Counted from the first letter of the stretch, positions 7,033 to 16,050 are shown. The stretch: 45,009 nucleotides of DNA from Candidatus Saccharibacteria bacterium UBA1103 (GCA_905373275.1 CAJPSI010000001.1:1-45009); one strand, 5' to 3'. Numbers and translations are program-made. Notes: a model not told the origin generated them from the letters alone.

Positions 7033-7070
7033 CAGTCCTGGCCTTAAGTGCATGCAGTCTTCCGGAAATG
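7033..7070. repeat. Copy B of the intergenic leader element (copy A at 1240)
   Basis: See copy A for identity counts. Here the element lies between the NYN gene stop (7142) and the KwaB-like start (6909). It contains the palindromes TTCCGGAA and TGCATGCA, and TACC-AAAC-GGTA can form a small hairpin 18 bases further on (minus-strand sense). The KwaB-like promoter lies downstream of it, so if it is transcribed it belongs to another RNA or to the NYN gene's 3' region. Confidence 0.5.
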
Positions 7071-7141
7071 GCCGCTACAAACGAAAGATAAAGTTAATTA
7101 TATCCATTAAAGAAACTTGGTCGTACGTATTTGTTAATTGT

Positions 7142-7774
7142 TTAACCCTCCCGAAGATAACTCATTACTTTTCGGGGTGTGATAGTGATAGTTTCATCCG
7201 TCGCAGCGGCAACCGCACGATTGACGCTGTTTGAAAAGCAGATGTAAGTTGTTTTGCATTTGCGCTTTCTAATTTTATGATAGCTTGGGCATAAATCCGT
7301 GTCGGAGCTGACAGATATAACATTTACATTTTCTACTTCGTACGATAATTCAAGCATATCCAGTGCCATTCGAACGTCGACGCCTTTCTCTTGTAAAACA
7401 TCTTGAGCCTTGTGGCAGTGGTTGCATTTTTTACCTTCTTTTACTTTCAAATTACCAGCTTTAATGTAATTAATATGCTGACTCTTTAACATTGCAACCC
7501 AGCGACGTGAATTTTCTTTAATTCGGTCTATCCGTTTCCGGATTTTCGGGGATGGAGTATAGCCTTTTGACGTTTTGATTTCGGATGCATAGTAGTTGAT
7601 CTCGACTCCATTAATTCCTAAAGTGTCCTCGATTAGACCACGTACATCCAATGAAAAGTAGATATTCTTGTCTGCGATAACCCCCTGATCGTGTAGTAGC
7701 TCGGCTACTCTTTGGCGAAAATTTTCGCCGTCAATAAAAACCATTCTTCTATTATCAACTAAATTTTTAGACAT
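7142..7774 (-). CDS. NYN-domain (LabA/DUF88-type) putative ribonuclease
   Basis: NYN domains are PIN-like metal-dependent RNases. The acidic residues sit in the expected places: Asp15 in VFIDGENF, Asp133 and Asp139 in EKGVDVRMALDML, and Asp158/Asp160 in VSSDTDLCP. A small KCNHCHKA cluster (117-121) may bind zinc, as in some bacterial DUF88 proteins. Length 210 aa. I chose the ATG at 7774; a GTG lies directly upstream at 7777, but GGAGG is spaced better for the ATG. The gene is clearly AT-richer than its neighbours, which suggests acquisition by transfer. It precedes the KwaB-like gene on the same strand. NYN proteins take part in RNA turnover and in some defence loci; the target here is unknown. 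Confidence 0.8.
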   Translation of the reverse strand: MSKNLVDNRRMVFIDGENFRQRVAELLHDQGVIADKNIYFSLDVRGLIEDTLGINGVEINYYASEIKTSKGYTPSPKIRKRIDRIKENSRRWVAMLKSQHINYIKAGNLKVKEGKKCNHCHKAQDVLQEKGVDVRMALDMLELSYEVENVNVISVSSDTDLCPSYHKIRKRKCKTTYICFSNSVNRAVAAATDETITITPRKVMSYLREG

Positions 7775-7802
7775 CACGCCTCCCCTTCCATCATAACAAA
7801 AG

Positions 7803-7831
7803 CCCCGCTGAGGATGTTATCCAACACGGGG
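7803..7831 (-). terminator. Terminator of the der-DUF2207-rnhA operon
   Basis: On the minus strand CCCCG and CGGGG close a hairpin with an inner GGAT-AAC-ATCC stem, followed by CTTTTGTT. It lies about 70 bases after the RNase H stop and just before the NYN gene's Shine-Dalgarno site. Confidence 0.65.
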
Positions 7832-7898
7832 TGATGCACTATCATACTAGCAAGCGTGAACAAAAATGTCAATGCCTTATCGCTTAAGTGTCGGACAT

Positions 7899-8366
7899 TC
7901 AGCGAGCTAGTACCGGGTCGGTGAGTTTGAGCTGGCGGGCTCGATTCGCCCAGTGGTCAGCCAGCTCATTCAGCTCCGTACCGGCATGCCCCCTAGTCCA
8001 GACCAGCTCCGCCCGTGACTCCTGATAGAGCCGGTATAGCTCGGTGACCAGATCAAGATTCTTAATCTCTCCACCGGACTTGCGCCAACCCTTTGCCTGC
8101 CAACTCGGTGCCCACTTGGTCGCCACATTGATCCAGAATTGGCTGTCGGTGACGATCCGGCACGGCTTGCCGTCGGCATCTCTCAGAGCGGCGATGATTG
8201 CCCTCGCCTCCATGCGAATATTGGTCGTTTGGTTGCTGCTAATCGGTGACCCCGTTGCCTCCCCGCCGATCAGGTACGGCTGACCGTCTTTGATCACGGC
8301 GAAGCCACCCTGCCCCGGGTTAGGCACAGCGCTACCGTCGGTAAAATAGTTCGTCGGGCTAGGCAT
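7899..8366 (-). CDS. rnhA: Ribonuclease HI
   Basis: It cleaves the RNA strand of RNA-DNA hybrids. From the ATG at 8366 the 155-aa protein has the four carboxylates of the family: Asp10 in YFTDGSAVPNPG, Glu53 in IRMEARAI, Asp74 in IVTDSQFW and Asp137 in ELADHWANRA, plus the flexible-loop His127 in TRGHAG. A longer frame extends upstream by 18 codons but is only the translated Gly/Ala-rich shadow of the preceding gene's end. The chosen ATG is four bases after that gene's stop, so translation is probably coupled. It is the last gene of the der operon. Its N-terminus lacks a hybrid-binding domain, as in E. coli RNase HI. Confidence 0.92.
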   Translation of the reverse strand: MPSPTNYFTDGSAVPNPGQGGFAVIKDGQPYLIGGEATGSPISSNQTTNIRMEARAIIAALRDADGKPCRIVTDSQFWINVATKWAPSWQAKGWRKSGGEIKNLDLVTELYRLYQESRAELVWTRGHAGTELNELADHWANRARQLKLTDPVLAR

Positions 8367-8370
8367 CGTA

Positions 8371-10314
8371 TTACCAGTCACTACCGCCGCCGCCGCCTGA
8401 GCCGCCACCCGAGAAGCCACCGCCGCCGTCGGAACTACCGCCCGAATAGCCGCTACTGGAGAAGCCGCCGCTATTAGAATCAGGTGATGAGGCTATGCTG
8501 GCTGACATCTCAGATAAGCCGTCGGTGACGAAGTCCGCCATAGTGCTGTAGCTAAATGTCTCGCTCGAGTCATACCAATCGGCCGGCTGGAGAGATATCC
8601 CTTCAAACTTGTCGACCCATTTCTTATGTACGCCCAGGACGTAGGCGTAAGGTATGACGTCGTAGAAAAGAGTCGGCGTCTCGGTTAAGAGTGCCTCCAA
8701 GCGAGGCTTATCGACTATCTCGATAAACTCCTTAAAGCCCATGATCTCGCCCTTGATCCGGTAGCCGTCTTTAGTTCTGGGTTTGATGCTACCGGTGAGG
8801 CGGGCGCCAATGGTCAAGATAGTTATCGCTACGGTGGTGACGGCGATGATGGGTCGCTTATGGGCGAACAAACCGATGGCGAAGACCGGTACTAAGAAGA
8901 TCAGGATGCCGAACCCCTTTGAAATCATGGCACTAATCTGCCAATCGGTTGGCTGAAGCATCAGAGCCATCGGTACGATCAAGAGCGAGAGACTGCCCAG
9001 TAGTAGCATCAGTGCTTTTTCGGGATTGTCTTCCAGAGTAGTGGCAAAGCAAGCACAAGCCAGGATAATAGCCATAGCGACTACTCGGCCGAGACGTAGC
9101 AGTGTCTTAGTCGGGTTCTTCTTAGTGAAGAGTTCGGTCTTGAGCCGACCTCGGCTGATAGTGGAGATAGTGGCATAGACGGTAGTATAAAACTCCCCTT
9201 CCAGCTCCGCCTTAGCTACCTTGTCGGGGTGATCATTATTAAATAGTCCATTCATAAAGATCCGCTCCGACTCATTCTGACCATCATAATCTTTTAGCTT
9301 AGTCAGAGTGAAGTTCTCACCATCAATGTCAATCGTCAGATAACCCTTATTGGCCAAGTAGACTACCATCGAGGCGGCATGCTTCCTCTTAATCTCACCC
9401 TTGTCGGCGAAGGCGACCTCGAGACTATTTAGCCCGCCTGGGGCGGTATACTGAACAACCGGAGTAATCTTGTACTTCTCCTGAGTCACGACAAAGATAG
9501 AGGCGATCAGCGTGATGACACTGACGACGATCGGTATGACGAAGACATACTTAGCTAAGAAGACCCGGAAAGGATCTTCCTTAAAGTAGCCCTGTGGCAA
9601 CTCCAGTCTGATTGTTAATGCTTGCTCGGCAGCCAGTGGAGCGGTGGTATGGCCGGTAATCTCCTTGCCTTTGACACTATACTCGACGATATCGCTGCCG
9701 CTACGCATACCATAAGCACCGGTCGAGAAGCCCGGCTTACCGTTGAACTCCTCGGGCATGGTGATATGGAAATCAACCTTAGTGATGCCGGTGTTCCAGT
9801 CGGCACCGATGATATTAAAGTAGAACTCGTCAGCCCGGCTTAGCTGGTCGGTGCCGAGATCATAGTCATAGCTGAGACGATAGGTCTCATTGGTCTTGGC
9901 ATAGGCGTTAGGATCACCTATCTTGATGTTGGTGAAGTTACTGCTCTCGCTGGTGGTGAAACGGTGGCTTAGTACTTTGAGGTTGCTGATCTTGGCGTTG
10001 ACGGTCGACTTGGAGCCGTCCATCCTGGCGACGTGGTTGACTTTGGCCAGGCTACGGACGATGCCATGGCGCTGTTGGTGAAAAGTGGCTTTGATCGTTT
10101 CCTCAATATGGAGCCGGTTAAACTGATTGACCGTGATATCGACATCGTAGTTATCAATGGTATACGCCGGAGCGGCGGCTGAAGTCCGGTTGCTGCTTGA
10201 GCCACTCATGTCCAGGGTCCCGGTGGCGCCGGCCGGGCTAGCCATGGTCACGATAGATACCACCGTGAGAACGATGATTAGGCTAAATAGCTTGATTCGC
10301 TGCAACAATCTCAT
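8371..10314 (-). CDS. DUF2207 membrane protein, paralog 3 of 3 (647 aa)
   Basis: DUF2207 proteins are multi-pass membrane proteins of unknown function. This copy has a signal peptide or first anchor (about residues 5-30), an extracellular beta-rich domain (50-255; YDVDITVNQFNRLHIEETIK), a membrane helix near 262-285, a cytoplasmic domain (VYLANKGYLTIDIDGENFTL, TLTKLKDYDGQNESERIFM), two or more helices around 405-490, a second cytoplasmic segment (EIMGFKEFIEIVDKPRLEAL, QPADWYD) and a Gly/Ser-rich tail ending GGGGGSDW. AAGGAGG lies five bases before the ATG. The tail with a terminal aromatic residue is shared by all three paralogs and is usual for the family. Part of it is nearly identical in DNA to paralog 2. 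An envelope or surface role is inference. Confidence 0.88.
   Translation of the reverse strand: MRLLQRIKLFSLIIVLTVVSIVTMASPAGATGTLDMSGSSSNRTSAAAPAYTIDNYDVDITVNQFNRLHIEETIKATFHQQRHGIVRSLAKVNHVARMDGSKSTVNAKISNLKVLSHRFTTSESSNFTNIKIGDPNAYAKTNETYRLSYDYDLGTDQLSRADEFYFNIIGADWNTGITKVDFHITMPEEFNGKPGFSTGAYGMRSGSDIVEYSVKGKEITGHTTAPLAAEQALTIRLELPQGYFKEDPFRVFLAKYVFVIPIVVSVITLIASIFVVTQEKYKITPVVQYTAPGGLNSLEVAFADKGEIKRKHAASMVVYLANKGYLTIDIDGENFTLTKLKDYDGQNESERIFMNGLFNNDHPDKVAKAELEGEFYTTVYATISTISRGRLKTELFTKKNPTKTLLRLGRVVAMAIILACACFATTLEDNPEKALMLLLGSLSLLIVPMALMLQPTDWQISAMISKGFGILIFLVPVFAIGLFAHKRPIIAVTTVAITILTIGARLTGSIKPRTKDGYRIKGEIMGFKEFIEIVDKPRLEALLTETPTLFYDVIPYAYVLGVHKKWVDKFEGISLQPADWYDSSETFSYSTMADFVTDGLSEMSASIASSPDSNSGGFSSSGYSGGSSDGGGGFSGGGSGGGGGSDW
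9187..9333. repeat. Near-identical tract shared with 11164-11310
   Basis: These 147 bases match 11164-11310 with one difference by eye, while the flanking parts of the two DUF2207 genes are much less alike. It encodes the cytoplasmic segment from LTIDIDGENF back through the KAELEGEFY stretch. This is what recent gene conversion between tandem paralogs would leave. Confidence 0.75.
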
Positions 10315-10359
10315 ACTTTCCTCCTTAAGGTCATTATACGCTTAACCAGCCGAGTCTGC

Positions 10360-12468
10360 TTACCAGTCACTACCGCCACCACCGCCTGAGCCACCACCCG
10401 AGAAGCCACCACCACCCGAGCTATTGCTGAAGGAATCTGTCATTAGGTCTACCACGGAGGAGAAGCCACTGAAGCTGGCCGACATTCCGGCTAGCCCTTC
10501 GGTGACGAAGCCTGCCATGACACCGTAGCTGAAGGCTTCGCTCGAGCTGTACCAGTCTGCCGGCTGGAGGGCTATCCCCTCAAACTTATCGACCCATTTC
10601 TTATGTACGTCCAGGACGTAGGCGTAAGGGATAATGTCATAAAAGAGGGTCGGTGTCTCAGCTAGGAGTGCCTCCAGGCGAGGCTTATCAACCGTCTCGA
10701 TAAACTCCTTAAAGCCCATGATCTCGCCCTTAACCCGGTAGCCGTCCTCGGTCCTGGTGATGACATCTCGGGTGATGTAGGCACCGATCATGATAAAGAT
10801 TGATGATATGCCGGTGACTATGGCTGTCGGATATCGGAAGTACAATGCCTGTAAGACGACAGCAGGGGTGATGGCGACGATGATGCATAATATCTTGGTA
10901 AATACCGGACTGAACTGCTTAGTAGTTGGCTGCAATACGAAGAACAGGGGGAAGACTGTGAAGGCGATAATAAAAGCCATGCTACCCAGTGCTTCGCTGG
11001 GGTTTTGCTCCAGCAAGGTGGCCAGGCCGGCGCAAATCAGCAGGATGGCGATGGCAACCCATTGGATCACCTTGAGGATAGTCTTGACTCGGTTGTGCTT
11101 CTCGAAATACTTAGTTTTCAGCCGGCCTCGACTGATAGTCAGAATCGCAGCAGATACGGTCTTATAAAACTCCCCTTCCAGCTCCGCCTTAGCTACCTTG
11201 TCGGGGTGATCATTATTAAATAGTCCATTCATAAAGATCCGCTCCGACTCATTCTGACCATCATAATCTTTCAGCTTAGTCAGAGTGAAGTTCTCACCAT
11301 CAATGTCAATGGTTAGATACCCCTTATTAGCCAGGTAGACTACCATCGAGGCGGCACTCCTGTGCGGAATGGTATTGTCGTTAGCGAAGACAAGCTCGAG
11401 GCTATTCAGTCCGTCGGGAGCGGTGTATTGGACGACCGGAGTGGACTTACTCTTTTCCTTCCTCAGGATCATGATCGAAAGCGCTAGGGCAATGATGCCG
11501 GTGATCACCGGCACGACGAAGACGAGCTTGGCTATCGTCGTCTTGACCGGATCCAGCTTGAAATAGCCCTGCGGCAATTCCAGCCGGATGGTCAGCGCCT
11601 CGCCGGCGAGTAGCCTGCCGGTGGTATGGCCGGTGATTACCCGGCCGTTGACATGATACTTGACGATGTCACTGCCGCTACGTTCGCCGTAAGAGCCGGT
11701 CGAGAAGCCGGGCTTCTTGCTGAACTTATCGGGCATAGTGATGCGGAAGGTAGCTTTCTTGATATTGGTATTCCAGCCGGTACCAATGATATTAAAGTAA
11801 AATTCATCGCTACTGCTGAGTGGATCAGTCCCCAGATCGTAGTCGTAGCTGAGGCGATAGGTCTCGTGACGCTTGGCATAGGTGAGAGAACTGCCAAGCT
11901 TGATGGAGGTGCTGTCACCACCTTCCCGAACGGCGGAGCTGTGGCTAGATACTTTGATATTACTAATGATGGCGTAGACGGTTGATTTCGAGCCATCAAC
12001 TCTGGCTACGTGGTTAACCTTGTTGATAGTGCGAATGATGCCATGGCGATACTTATTGAAGGTGGCCTTGATCGTCTCCTCGATATGGAGCTTGTTGTAT
12101 TTATCTACCGTAGCCTTGACATCGTAAGCATCAATGACGTAAGGGTCAACATCGCTTGACTCGTCGTCGGATATCTCATCATCGGGCACCTTAGCGTCGT
12201 TGCGGCTGGTGGTCGGCTGAGCCGGCTCGACTGACGACTGATCGGAAGTCGGGGTGCCGGGGGCGGTCGTGCTTGTCGTATGTCCCGTCGGCGAATAGGA
12301 CGATGAGCTGGATGGATCAGGCGAACCGGGGCTAGTCTGTTGGTACTGCCCACTAGCGGGCCGGCTCGCTATGCTATTGGCACTAGCCGGACCGGGCGTG
12401 ATGACGGTGGTCGCTATCGTCAGAACGAGCACCAAGATTAGTGTAGTGATTCGTCGTAGTAATCTCAT
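10360..12468 (-). CDS. DUF2207 membrane protein, paralog 2 of 3 (702 aa)
   Basis: Same order as paralog 3: signal segment (MRLLRRITTLILVLVLTIAT), then a Ser/Thr/Pro-rich linker (about 30-105) longer than in its siblings, the extracellular domain (YDVKATVDKYNKLHIEETIK), a membrane helix, the cytoplasmic domain, further helices, EIMGFKEFIETVDKPRLEAL and the tail GGGFSGGGSGGGGGSDW. The frame is open 56 codons further upstream, but that part is the shadow of paralog 1's Gly-rich end. The ATG at 12468 has AAGGGA six bases before it and matches the start of paralog 3. The 49-base gap from paralog 1 has no terminator, so the genes are probably cotranscribed. Confidence 0.87.
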   Translation of the reverse strand: MRLLRRITTLILVLVLTIATTVITPGPASANSIASRPASGQYQQTSPGSPDPSSSSSYSPTGHTTSTTAPGTPTSDQSSVEPAQPTTSRNDAKVPDDEISDDESSDVDPYVIDAYDVKATVDKYNKLHIEETIKATFNKYRHGIIRTINKVNHVARVDGSKSTVYAIISNIKVSSHSSAVREGGDSTSIKLGSSLTYAKRHETYRLSYDYDLGTDPLSSSDEFYFNIIGTGWNTNIKKATFRITMPDKFSKKPGFSTGSYGERSGSDIVKYHVNGRVITGHTTGRLLAGEALTIRLELPQGYFKLDPVKTTIAKLVFVVPVITGIIALALSIMILRKEKSKSTPVVQYTAPDGLNSLELVFANDNTIPHRSAASMVVYLANKGYLTIDIDGENFTLTKLKDYDGQNESERIFMNGLFNNDHPDKVAKAELEGEFYKTVSAAILTISRGRLKTKYFEKHNRVKTILKVIQWVAIAILLICAGLATLLEQNPSEALGSMAFIIAFTVFPLFFVLQPTTKQFSPVFTKILCIIVAITPAVVLQALYFRYPTAIVTGISSIFIMIGAYITRDVITRTEDGYRVKGEIMGFKEFIETVDKPRLEALLAETPTLFYDIIPYAYVLDVHKKWVDKFEGIALQPADWYSSSEAFSYGVMAGFVTEGLAGMSASFSGFSSVVDLMTDSFSNSSGGGGFSGGGSGGGGGSDW
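11164..11310. repeat. Near-identical tract shared with 9187-9333
   Basis: Partner of the tract at 9187-9333 with one difference in 147 bases by eye. The third paralog (12518-14578) does not share this identity at the DNA level. Confidence 0.75.
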
Positions 12469-12517
12469 CTTCATTCCCTTATATTTTATTTTAAGCGTTA
12501 GACCGGTCGGAGTGACT

Positions 12518-14578
12518 TTACCAGCTACCACCGCCTCCTCCACCGACACCACCGCCGGCAAAACCTCCGCCACCGCCGATGGCAGCGCCACCGGAGGGGG
12601 TAGCCCCCATGCTGGTAGCCAGGGCGGGCATACCATGATCCATGAAGCTGACTACGCTGGCGTAATTGTACGCTCCGGCTACATCGCACCAGTCGGCAGG
12701 CTGGACGGCGATACCCTCGAATTGGCTAACCCAAGCCTTGGAGACACCCAGAGCATAGGCGTACGGCAGGATGTGGTAGAAGAGCTGCGGATCCTGCTCG
12801 ACCATCGCTTCGATGCGTGGCTTGTCAACCGTCTCGATGAACTCCTTAAAGCCCATGATCTCGCCTTTCAGCTTGTAGCCTGCCTCGGTACGATGATAGA
12901 CCGGGCTAGCGATCGCACTGGCGATGGTGATCAAGCTGGCTGAGATAGCGCAACAGATCATCAGCGGGACGCTATTGAAGTAGTCACACCACAAGAAGAC
13001 GGAAGCATTGACGAATACGAGCGACAGTATAGTCACTCCGACGGCCGACCACTTCTTGCCGTTATTGACCGTTGCGATACTGCTGAAGATAATGGCGGAT
13101 ATGACGAAGAGGCTCGAATAGAGCATATTCTCCTCGACTACGCCAACCGCAGCGATCACCCCCAGCAGGGCGCCAATGAGAAGGGCGACGAAAGCACAGA
13201 TCTTAACGATCAGCAGTTTAGCACGCAGCGGGTCTTTCTCGCCGAAATAGCGCTTCTTGACTTCGCTATCCTTACTAGCGCTGATAATGGCGTTGACGGT
13301 GGTGTAAAATTGATTGCTCAGCTGCTTGCTGGTGACACTGTCGGGATGCTTGCTATTAAACAGCCCCGTCATGAACTCTTTTTCCGCCTCATTTTTGCCA
13401 TCATAATCCTTGAGCTTGGTCAGTGTGAAGTCACGCTTCGCCTTCTTGTCCTTGGTACTGATCTTGATATAGCCTTTGTCGGCCAGGTAAATCAAGAGCG
13501 AGACGACGTCTTGGCTGATGTTAACGCCCCGGTCAACTAAGGCCACCTCGAGACTGTTCAGTCCGGCCGGCGGCTCGTACTGCACCACCGGTGTGACCTT
13601 GTAGCGCTCTTGGCGACGCTTGATGATAGCGATGATGAAGTAAGCCGCACCGGCCAGCACCATCAGAATCATGCCGATTACCCCCAGGGCATCTCGGCTA
13701 TGATCAATCTCGAAATAGCCTTCCGGCAAGGTCAATCGGATGGTCAAAGCTTCTCTCGGGTTGAGCGCCTCGGTCGTCTCACCGATAATGCTATCACCCG
13801 AGATGGCATACCTGCCGATATTGGTGCCCGAACTGCCGTAGTGCCCTGACGAAAAGCCGGGTTTGCTATCAAAGCTCTTGGGTAGGGTGATCTCGAATGT
13901 GACGTGCTGGATCACAGTCTCCCAGTTGGTGCCGATGATATTAAAGTAGAGCTCGTCGGCATTCTCAAGGGTGTCATGACCGATATCGTAATCGTAGCTA
14001 ATCCGGTAGGTCTCGTGCTTGTCGGCGTTGCGGTGACTATCGCCGAGGCGAAGCTTGGTCAGACCACCTGATCGCTTAGTCTCGAACTGATGTGTGGGCA
14101 CTCGGAGGTTGGTAACGATAGCGTTGATTCTGGCGGCTGAACCGTCGGATCGCCGTATATAGTTGACATTTTGGATACTGCGAAAGATGCCGTGGCGTGA
14201 CTGATTAAAAGTGACCTCGATGGTCTCGTCAATATGATACTTATTATACCTATTGACGCTGACCTTGACGTCGTAGTTATTGATGACGTAGGGGTATCTG
14301 AGCAGAGTCGGGTCGTCTTGGCGGGTGCTGGAGCCGGTCGGGGCGCTGCTATCGGAGCTAAGGTTGCCGGAGCGGCTACCGGTACCGGCGGGGCTATCGC
14401 CTTCTTGTCCGGCTGAGACGCTGCTTTGGCTGTTCGCCCGCTCAATGACCTGGTTAATCTGGCTATCCAGATTGTCGGCGGGGGCAGCCTGGGCCGTCAG
14501 TCCGGTCGAAGATAAAACGAGTGCTAAAACGACGACTGACTTGACTATCGCTCCTAAGATCTTGCGGACTTTTCTCAT
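12518..14578 (-). CDS. DUF2207 membrane protein, paralog 1 of 3 (686 aa)
   Basis: This is the first and most diverged of the three. It starts with a basic signal segment (MRKVRKILGAIVKSVVVLAL), a low-complexity Ser/Gly linker, then YDVKVSVNRYNKYHIDETIE, a membrane helix near 285-310, the cytoplasmic domain with an added KDKKAKRDF stretch, two or more helices, EIMGFKEFIETVDKPRIEAM and a glycine tail ending GGGGGGSW. The ATG at 14578 has AAGGAGG four bases upstream, overlapping the last codon and stop of der, so it is translated from the der mRNA. An upstream extension of 73 codons lies inside der in another frame and is not real. The strongly conserved GFKEFIETVDKPR block in all three suggests a shared cytoplasmic partner. 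Confidence 0.87.
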   Translation of the reverse strand: MRKVRKILGAIVKSVVVLALVLSSTGLTAQAAPADNLDSQINQVIERANSQSSVSAGQEGDSPAGTGSRSGNLSSDSSAPTGSSTRQDDPTLLRYPYVINNYDVKVSVNRYNKYHIDETIEVTFNQSRHGIFRSIQNVNYIRRSDGSAARINAIVTNLRVPTHQFETKRSGGLTKLRLGDSHRNADKHETYRISYDYDIGHDTLENADELYFNIIGTNWETVIQHVTFEITLPKSFDSKPGFSSGHYGSSGTNIGRYAISGDSIIGETTEALNPREALTIRLTLPEGYFEIDHSRDALGVIGMILMVLAGAAYFIIAIIKRRQERYKVTPVVQYEPPAGLNSLEVALVDRGVNISQDVVSLLIYLADKGYIKISTKDKKAKRDFTLTKLKDYDGKNEAEKEFMTGLFNSKHPDSVTSKQLSNQFYTTVNAIISASKDSEVKKRYFGEKDPLRAKLLIVKICAFVALLIGALLGVIAAVGVVEENMLYSSLFVISAIIFSSIATVNNGKKWSAVGVTILSLVFVNASVFLWCDYFNSVPLMICCAISASLITIASAIASPVYHRTEAGYKLKGEIMGFKEFIETVDKPRIEAMVEQDPQLFYHILPYAYALGVSKAWVSQFEGIAVQPADWCDVAGAYNYASVVSFMDHGMPALATSMGATPSGGAAIGGGGGFAGGGVGGGGGGSW

Positions 14579-14588
14579 CTTCCCTCCT

Positions 14589-15989
14589 TCATAGTGTCTT
14601 GCGCTTATTGCCGGACTTCTTATCAATAACCAGTTTACCATTAGCCAGGCGTTCTCGGTTAGCTTTGATCTGCTTCTCATCTCGGAAGCTGAACTTGATA
14701 GCGGTGCCGTTAAAGCCGAAGCTCTCTCGCCAGCAATTCTCCAGATAGCGTTTGTACGACCAGTGAATAAACTTAAGGTTGCTGCCGTAAATGACAAACC
14801 AAGGCGGATTCACGTCGGTTTGGACGGCGTAGCGCAGACGAGGATGAGTGTTCTTCAGTCCTGCCGGCTTGTGCTTGGCGATGGCTTGGTGTAGGCAGTC
14901 GTTAAGCTGACCGGTCGGGACGGTGCGCCGACGCTCGGCGTCGATAGACAAGATCAGATCATAGATCTTAGCTACATTTTGTCCGGTCGTCGACGAGGTA
15001 AAGATGAGCGGTGCCCATGAGGCAAAATCAAAGGTGCGACTGATGCCGGGGGCTAGAGCATCTCTAGTGTAGGCATCCTTGCCGATGACAGAGTCCCATT
15101 TACTGACGACTATCACTAGACCCTTGCCGGCGTCGATAATCTGCCCGGCTAACCTGGCGTCAAGCGAGGTGTTGAGCTCATTTACATCCATCAGTAGCAG
15201 GCAAATATCCGCCTCTTCAATGGCACTGGCGGTGCGGAGGACACTGAACTGCTCAATCCCCTGCTCTACCTTGCCTTTGCGCCGTACTCCGGCGGTGTCA
15301 AGCAACTCAATGGTCTTGCCGTGATAGCGTACTTCGACTCGGTTAATATCCCTCGTGGTGCCGGCGACATTAGCGACGACCGCCTGCTGTTTGCCGGCTA
15401 GAGTGTTAAAGAGGTACGATTTGCCGGCGTTGGGACGACCGATCAGGGCAACCTTGATTTGCTCATCGGCTGCTCTAGCGTGAACGTGAGGAATATGGCT
15501 GATGATAAAGCGTTCCAGCCGGTCGATATGCCGGTTATGCTCAGCGCTCACCGGGGTAATGTCTTTGATGCCGAGGCAGAGATAATTCTCCGGAGGGAAA
15601 TGCTCGGCGATGTCGATCTTATTGGGGACCAGCACCACCGGCTTGGTCGAGCGCAGAATCTGCTTGGCCAGCTTACGATCATCGGCGGTAGCATCCTCGG
15701 TCGAGTCCTTAATTAGTAGGATTAGGTCAGCCGAGGTAATAGCATCAGCCACCTGGTCTTGGATGCTTGCCTCGAAATCATCAGCGGGGTCATCTTTTAA
15801 CCCGGCAGTATCGACCAAGATAAAAGACCCCTGCGACCGGTCAATCCGGCGGTAAATTGAGTCACGAGTAGTGCCGGCTTCTCGAGCCACCACAGCATCA
15901 CGCCGACCGATTAGTCGGTTAAAGAGCGACGACTTGCCGGCATTGGTTCGCCCCACCAGGGCGACGATTGGCAACTTACGACCAGACAT
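14589..15989 (-). CDS. der: Ribosome biogenesis GTPase Der (EngA)
   Basis: Der is an essential double-GTPase needed to mature the 50S subunit. The first G domain has GRTNAGKSS (G1, about 13-21), the GTTRD switch, LVDTAGL and VPNKID. The second has GRPNAGKSYLF, GTTRD, LLDTAGV and VSKWDS, where SKWD replaces the usual NKWD. A KH-like C-terminal domain and a basic tail (KLVIDKKSGNKRKTL) follow. Length 466 aa is normal. G1 has Ala in place of the usual Val (GRxNVGKS) in both domains, a mild variation. TGATAAAAT ends 7 bases before the ATG, so the operon mRNA appears leaderless. It heads an operon with three DUF2207 genes and rnhA. Confidence 0.96.
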   Translation of the reverse strand: MSGRKLPIVALVGRTNAGKSSLFNRLIGRRDAVVAREAGTTRDSIYRRIDRSQGSFILVDTAGLKDDPADDFEASIQDQVADAITSADLILLIKDSTEDATADDRKLAKQILRSTKPVVLVPNKIDIAEHFPPENYLCLGIKDITPVSAEHNRHIDRLERFIISHIPHVHARAADEQIKVALIGRPNAGKSYLFNTLAGKQQAVVANVAGTTRDINRVEVRYHGKTIELLDTAGVRRKGKVEQGIEQFSVLRTASAIEEADICLLLMDVNELNTSLDARLAGQIIDAGKGLVIVVSKWDSVIGKDAYTRDALAPGISRTFDFASWAPLIFTSSTTGQNVAKIYDLILSIDAERRRTVPTGQLNDCLHQAIAKHKPAGLKNTHPRLRYAVQTDVNPPWFVIYGSNLKFIHWSYKRYLENCWRESFGFNGTAIKFSFRDEKQIKANRERLANGKLVIDKKSGNKRKTL

Positions 15990-15996
15990 ATACTTA

Positions 15997-16005
15997 ATTT
16001 TATCA
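15997..16005 (-). promoter_or_regulatory. Extended -10 promoter of the der operon (leaderless)
   Basis: TGA-TAAAAT on the minus strand, then seven bases (TAAGTAT) and the der ATG at 15989. Confidence 0.55.
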
Positions 16006-16050
16006 CGGGGTGACTCTTCAGCTAAGGATCAGGCTTGGGTGCTCCTACAG

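Noticed and set aside
8044..12943. Many plus-strand frames opposite the DUF2207 genes
   Set aside because: They are antisense shadows of the strongly biased, glycine-rich minus-strand genes and show no start sites or motifs.
14589..15989. Recoding of UGA as glycine
   Set aside because: TGA ends der and the methyltransferase where their families should end, and no conserved glycine position is encoded by TGA in the genes read.
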